DNA of 6,941 nucleotides from JBFLVQ01 sp040758525 (GTDB lineage: Bacteria; Acidobacteriota; Blastocatellia; Chloracidobacteriales; JADJPF01). A model generated the notes under the pieces. The model was given only the letters and a program-made list of their open reading frames with translations. It searched no databases and was not told the DNA's origin. The stretch covers positions 1 through 6,941 of the forward strand of contig JBFLVQ010000508.1 of NCBI GenBank assembly GCA_040758525.1. Direction: 5' to 3'. Position numbers and translations under genes: made by a program. Positions 5,676 through 6,941 of this stretch are shown one piece after another. The number at the start of each line of letters is the position of its first letter. Position 1 is the first letter of the stretch.

Positions 5676-6941
5676 TTACTGATTTAACCCACTTGTAGAA
5701 GGTAATTTCACTAGTCGTATAGATTCAGAGTCAGCAATTAAGAGATTGCCGTTCTTATCAAACCCTAGTGCAGTTATATCAAATAAACTGGCCTTGGCTA
5801 GCGGTCCTCCATCACCACGGGGATTGTCTAGTGAATTACCATTGGAGGGATTTTGCTTAGTTTCTACAAACTTAGTGATAATGCCGGTTTTAGCATCAAC
5901 ACGCCAGATGCAAATTCTAAAAGGCTGATCAGCGATTATTGTTTCACGAGCACCAATAAATATATTTCCTAGCGAGTCTATTGCTAAAGCGCTTACAAAT
6001 CCAATACTAGCCTTTTTAGCCTTTTTGCCTTCACCCTTAAATCGATATCTATTCTTCCCATTACCAGCCACGGTAGTAATGATGCTAGTGGTACTATCCA
6101 CACGCCTGATACGGTCTAAATCGACTAGAAATAGATTGTCATTCTTATCTATTACCATACCGTTAAGCATGTCGAATCCAGCATCAATGGCAGGACCTCC
6201 ATCGCCCCTTGTGCCTGCTTTCCCATTTCCCGCTACTGTAGTAATAATGCCAGTTTGAGCATCAACACGGCGTACATTATATCGTCGTGTGTCTAGATCA
6301 GGAGCCACAGTCATAAATAGATTGCCCTTAGTATCAGTAGCAAGAGCAGAGACTGGTCCTAAACGTGCTTCTAATGCTGGGCCGCCATCACCATTTACCG
6401 ACCCTAGTTCTCCATTACCAGCTACAGTAGTAATGCTACCGGTCTTAGCATCAATACGTAATATACGAGTAACAGTAGAAACAAACAGATTGTTATCCTT
6501 ATCAAGAGCAAATAGACGAGAAATGGTTACATCAGTAGCAGTAGTCGGTTCAGTAGCCTTTCCATCAGGAGGGAGAGCTGCTGGTATTCCATTTCCTGCT
6601 ACAATTTGGACATTGCCTGTACGAGCATCCAACTTACGTATCAGGCCATTGGAAAAATCGTTAATAAAAATATTACCATCGCTATCGCTAACTAGTTTGT
6701 CTGGTGAGAAGATATAGGTCTTGGTGGCTGGCCGGCCTTCTCCACGAAAATTACGTAAATTATTGCCGGCGATGTAGGTGGCACTGCCACCTGTGCGAGG
6801 ATCTGTTCGTCGTAGGCTATAGGCAGATGAAAAGAGCAGATTACCGGCGGCATCGAATCCTATTCCACCAACAAATAACAATAGATTATCGGGTTTGTCT
6901 GGATCTGTTATTCTTAATGTTTTTATTATGCCGGTTTTGCT
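5676..6941 (-). CDS. NHL-repeat beta-propeller protein, 5'-partial
   Basis: The minus-strand frame is open from the right edge of the window to a TAA at 5678-5676, giving 421 visible residues. The first in-frame start codon is a TTG at 6881, but the 20 codons before it are open and encode repeat-like sequence (SKTGIIKTLRIT), so the true start lies outside. Counting from that TTG, NHL-type units begin near residues 7, 63, 123, 179, 241, 298 and 371. Each has the pattern (A/G)-D-x-x-GN-(L/I)-(L/F), then IRR(V/L)DA(K/R)TG, then (I)ITTVAGNG and GDGGPA. These fold as six-stranded-ring style propeller blades of about 57-65 residues. NHL propellers bind proteins, nucleic acid or carbohydrate, and some are lyases; no catalytic residues could be recognised here. 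Export is inferred from its exported neighbours, since any signal peptide is missing. The gene ends 25 bp before the metalloprotease gene, suggesting an operon. Confidence 0.9.
   Translation of the reverse strand, partial: SKTGIIKTLRITDPDKPDNLLLFVGGIGFDAAGNLLFSSAYSLRRTDPRTGGSATYIAGNNLRNFRGEGRPATKTYIFSPDKLVSDSDGNIFINDFSNGLIRKLDARTGNVQIVAGNGIPAALPPDGKATEPTTATDVTISRLFALDKDNNLFVSTVTRILRIDAKTGSITTVAGNGELGSVNGDGGPALEARLGPVSALATDTKGNLFMTVAPDLDTRRYNVRRVDAQTGIITTVAGNGKAGTRGDGGPAIDAGFDMLNGMVIDKNDNLFLVDLDRIRRVDSTTSIITTVAGNGKNRYRFKGEGKKAKKASIGFVSALAIDSLGNIFIGARETIIADQPFRICIWRVDAKTGIITKFVETKQNPSNGNSLDNPRGDGGPLAKASLFDITALGFDKNGNLLIADSESIRLVKLPSTSGLNQ
5700..6863 (-). repeat. Seven degenerate NHL coding repeats, about 165-210 bp each
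   Basis: The NHL protein is encoded by tandem units that are still recognisable at DNA level. On the + strand the related segments begin near 6061 (TTACCAGCCACGGTAGTAAT), 6227 (TTCCCGCTACTGTAGTAATA) and 6415 (TTACCAGCTACAGTAGTAAT). These correspond to the ITTVAGNG core on the other strand. The remaining units have diverged more. The three best-conserved copies are in the middle of the array, which is consistent with duplication of internal blades. Confidence 0.75.

Noticed and set aside
6025..6717. Two + strand open frames with PATVV repeats opposite the NHL gene
   Set aside because: The apparent repeats (PLPATVVM) are the antisense reading of the NHL unit ITTVAGNG, so they follow from the real repeat on the other strand.
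6879..6881. TTG as the true start of the NHL protein
   Set aside because: The codons upstream are open to the window edge and encode NHL-like sequence (KTGIIKT), which shows that coding continues.

Overview
The window is an AT-leaning bacterial fragment with four protein-coding genes and very little spacer DNA. Nothing in it looks like an insertion sequence, phage, CRISPR array, tRNA or rRNA. Three genes encode exported proteins of types that recur in Acidobacteriota, especially Blastocatellia-like lineages: an NHL-repeat propeller, a HExxH metalloprotease resembling NCBI family NF038122, and a long YVTN/WD40-like propeller. I recall this combination of families from that phylum, so the assignment is inference. 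The clear Shine-Dalgarno sequences show only that this is a bacterial-type genome.

Layout. On the + strand, nt 1-1218 hold the 3' part of a single-pass membrane protein. It has a cytoplasmic N-terminal part, one transmembrane helix, a Gln/Ser/Thr-rich linker and a C-terminal TolB/CsgG-like alpha/beta domain. This architecture is seen in anti-sigma-factor-like proteins. A perfect 15-bp hairpin with T runs on both sides (1249-1292) serves as a shared terminator between this gene and the convergent minus-strand genes.

The minus-strand cluster, in transcription order, begins with an NHL-repeat protein (5676-6941, 5' end cut by the window edge). It is followed after 25 bp by a secreted zinc metalloprotease with a C-terminal beta-sandwich domain (4142-5650). 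After a 175-bp spacer containing two hairpins comes an 887-residue secreted beta-propeller protein (1303-3966), apparently built from eight two-blade modules.

How the genes may work together. The NHL protein and the protease are spaced like operon partners. The third gene shares their strand and secreted character but sits behind a possible partial terminator, so it may be expressed at a different level. A simple reading is a set of exported or cell-surface proteins: two propeller scaffolds and a peptidase. Its substrate and purpose cannot be read from the sequence. Both ends of the window cut through open reading frames, so the outer genes are partial. I see no clearly new system. The points most worth a second look are the metal-site geometry of the protease, the two-blade periodicity of the large propeller, and the structured 175-bp spacer.
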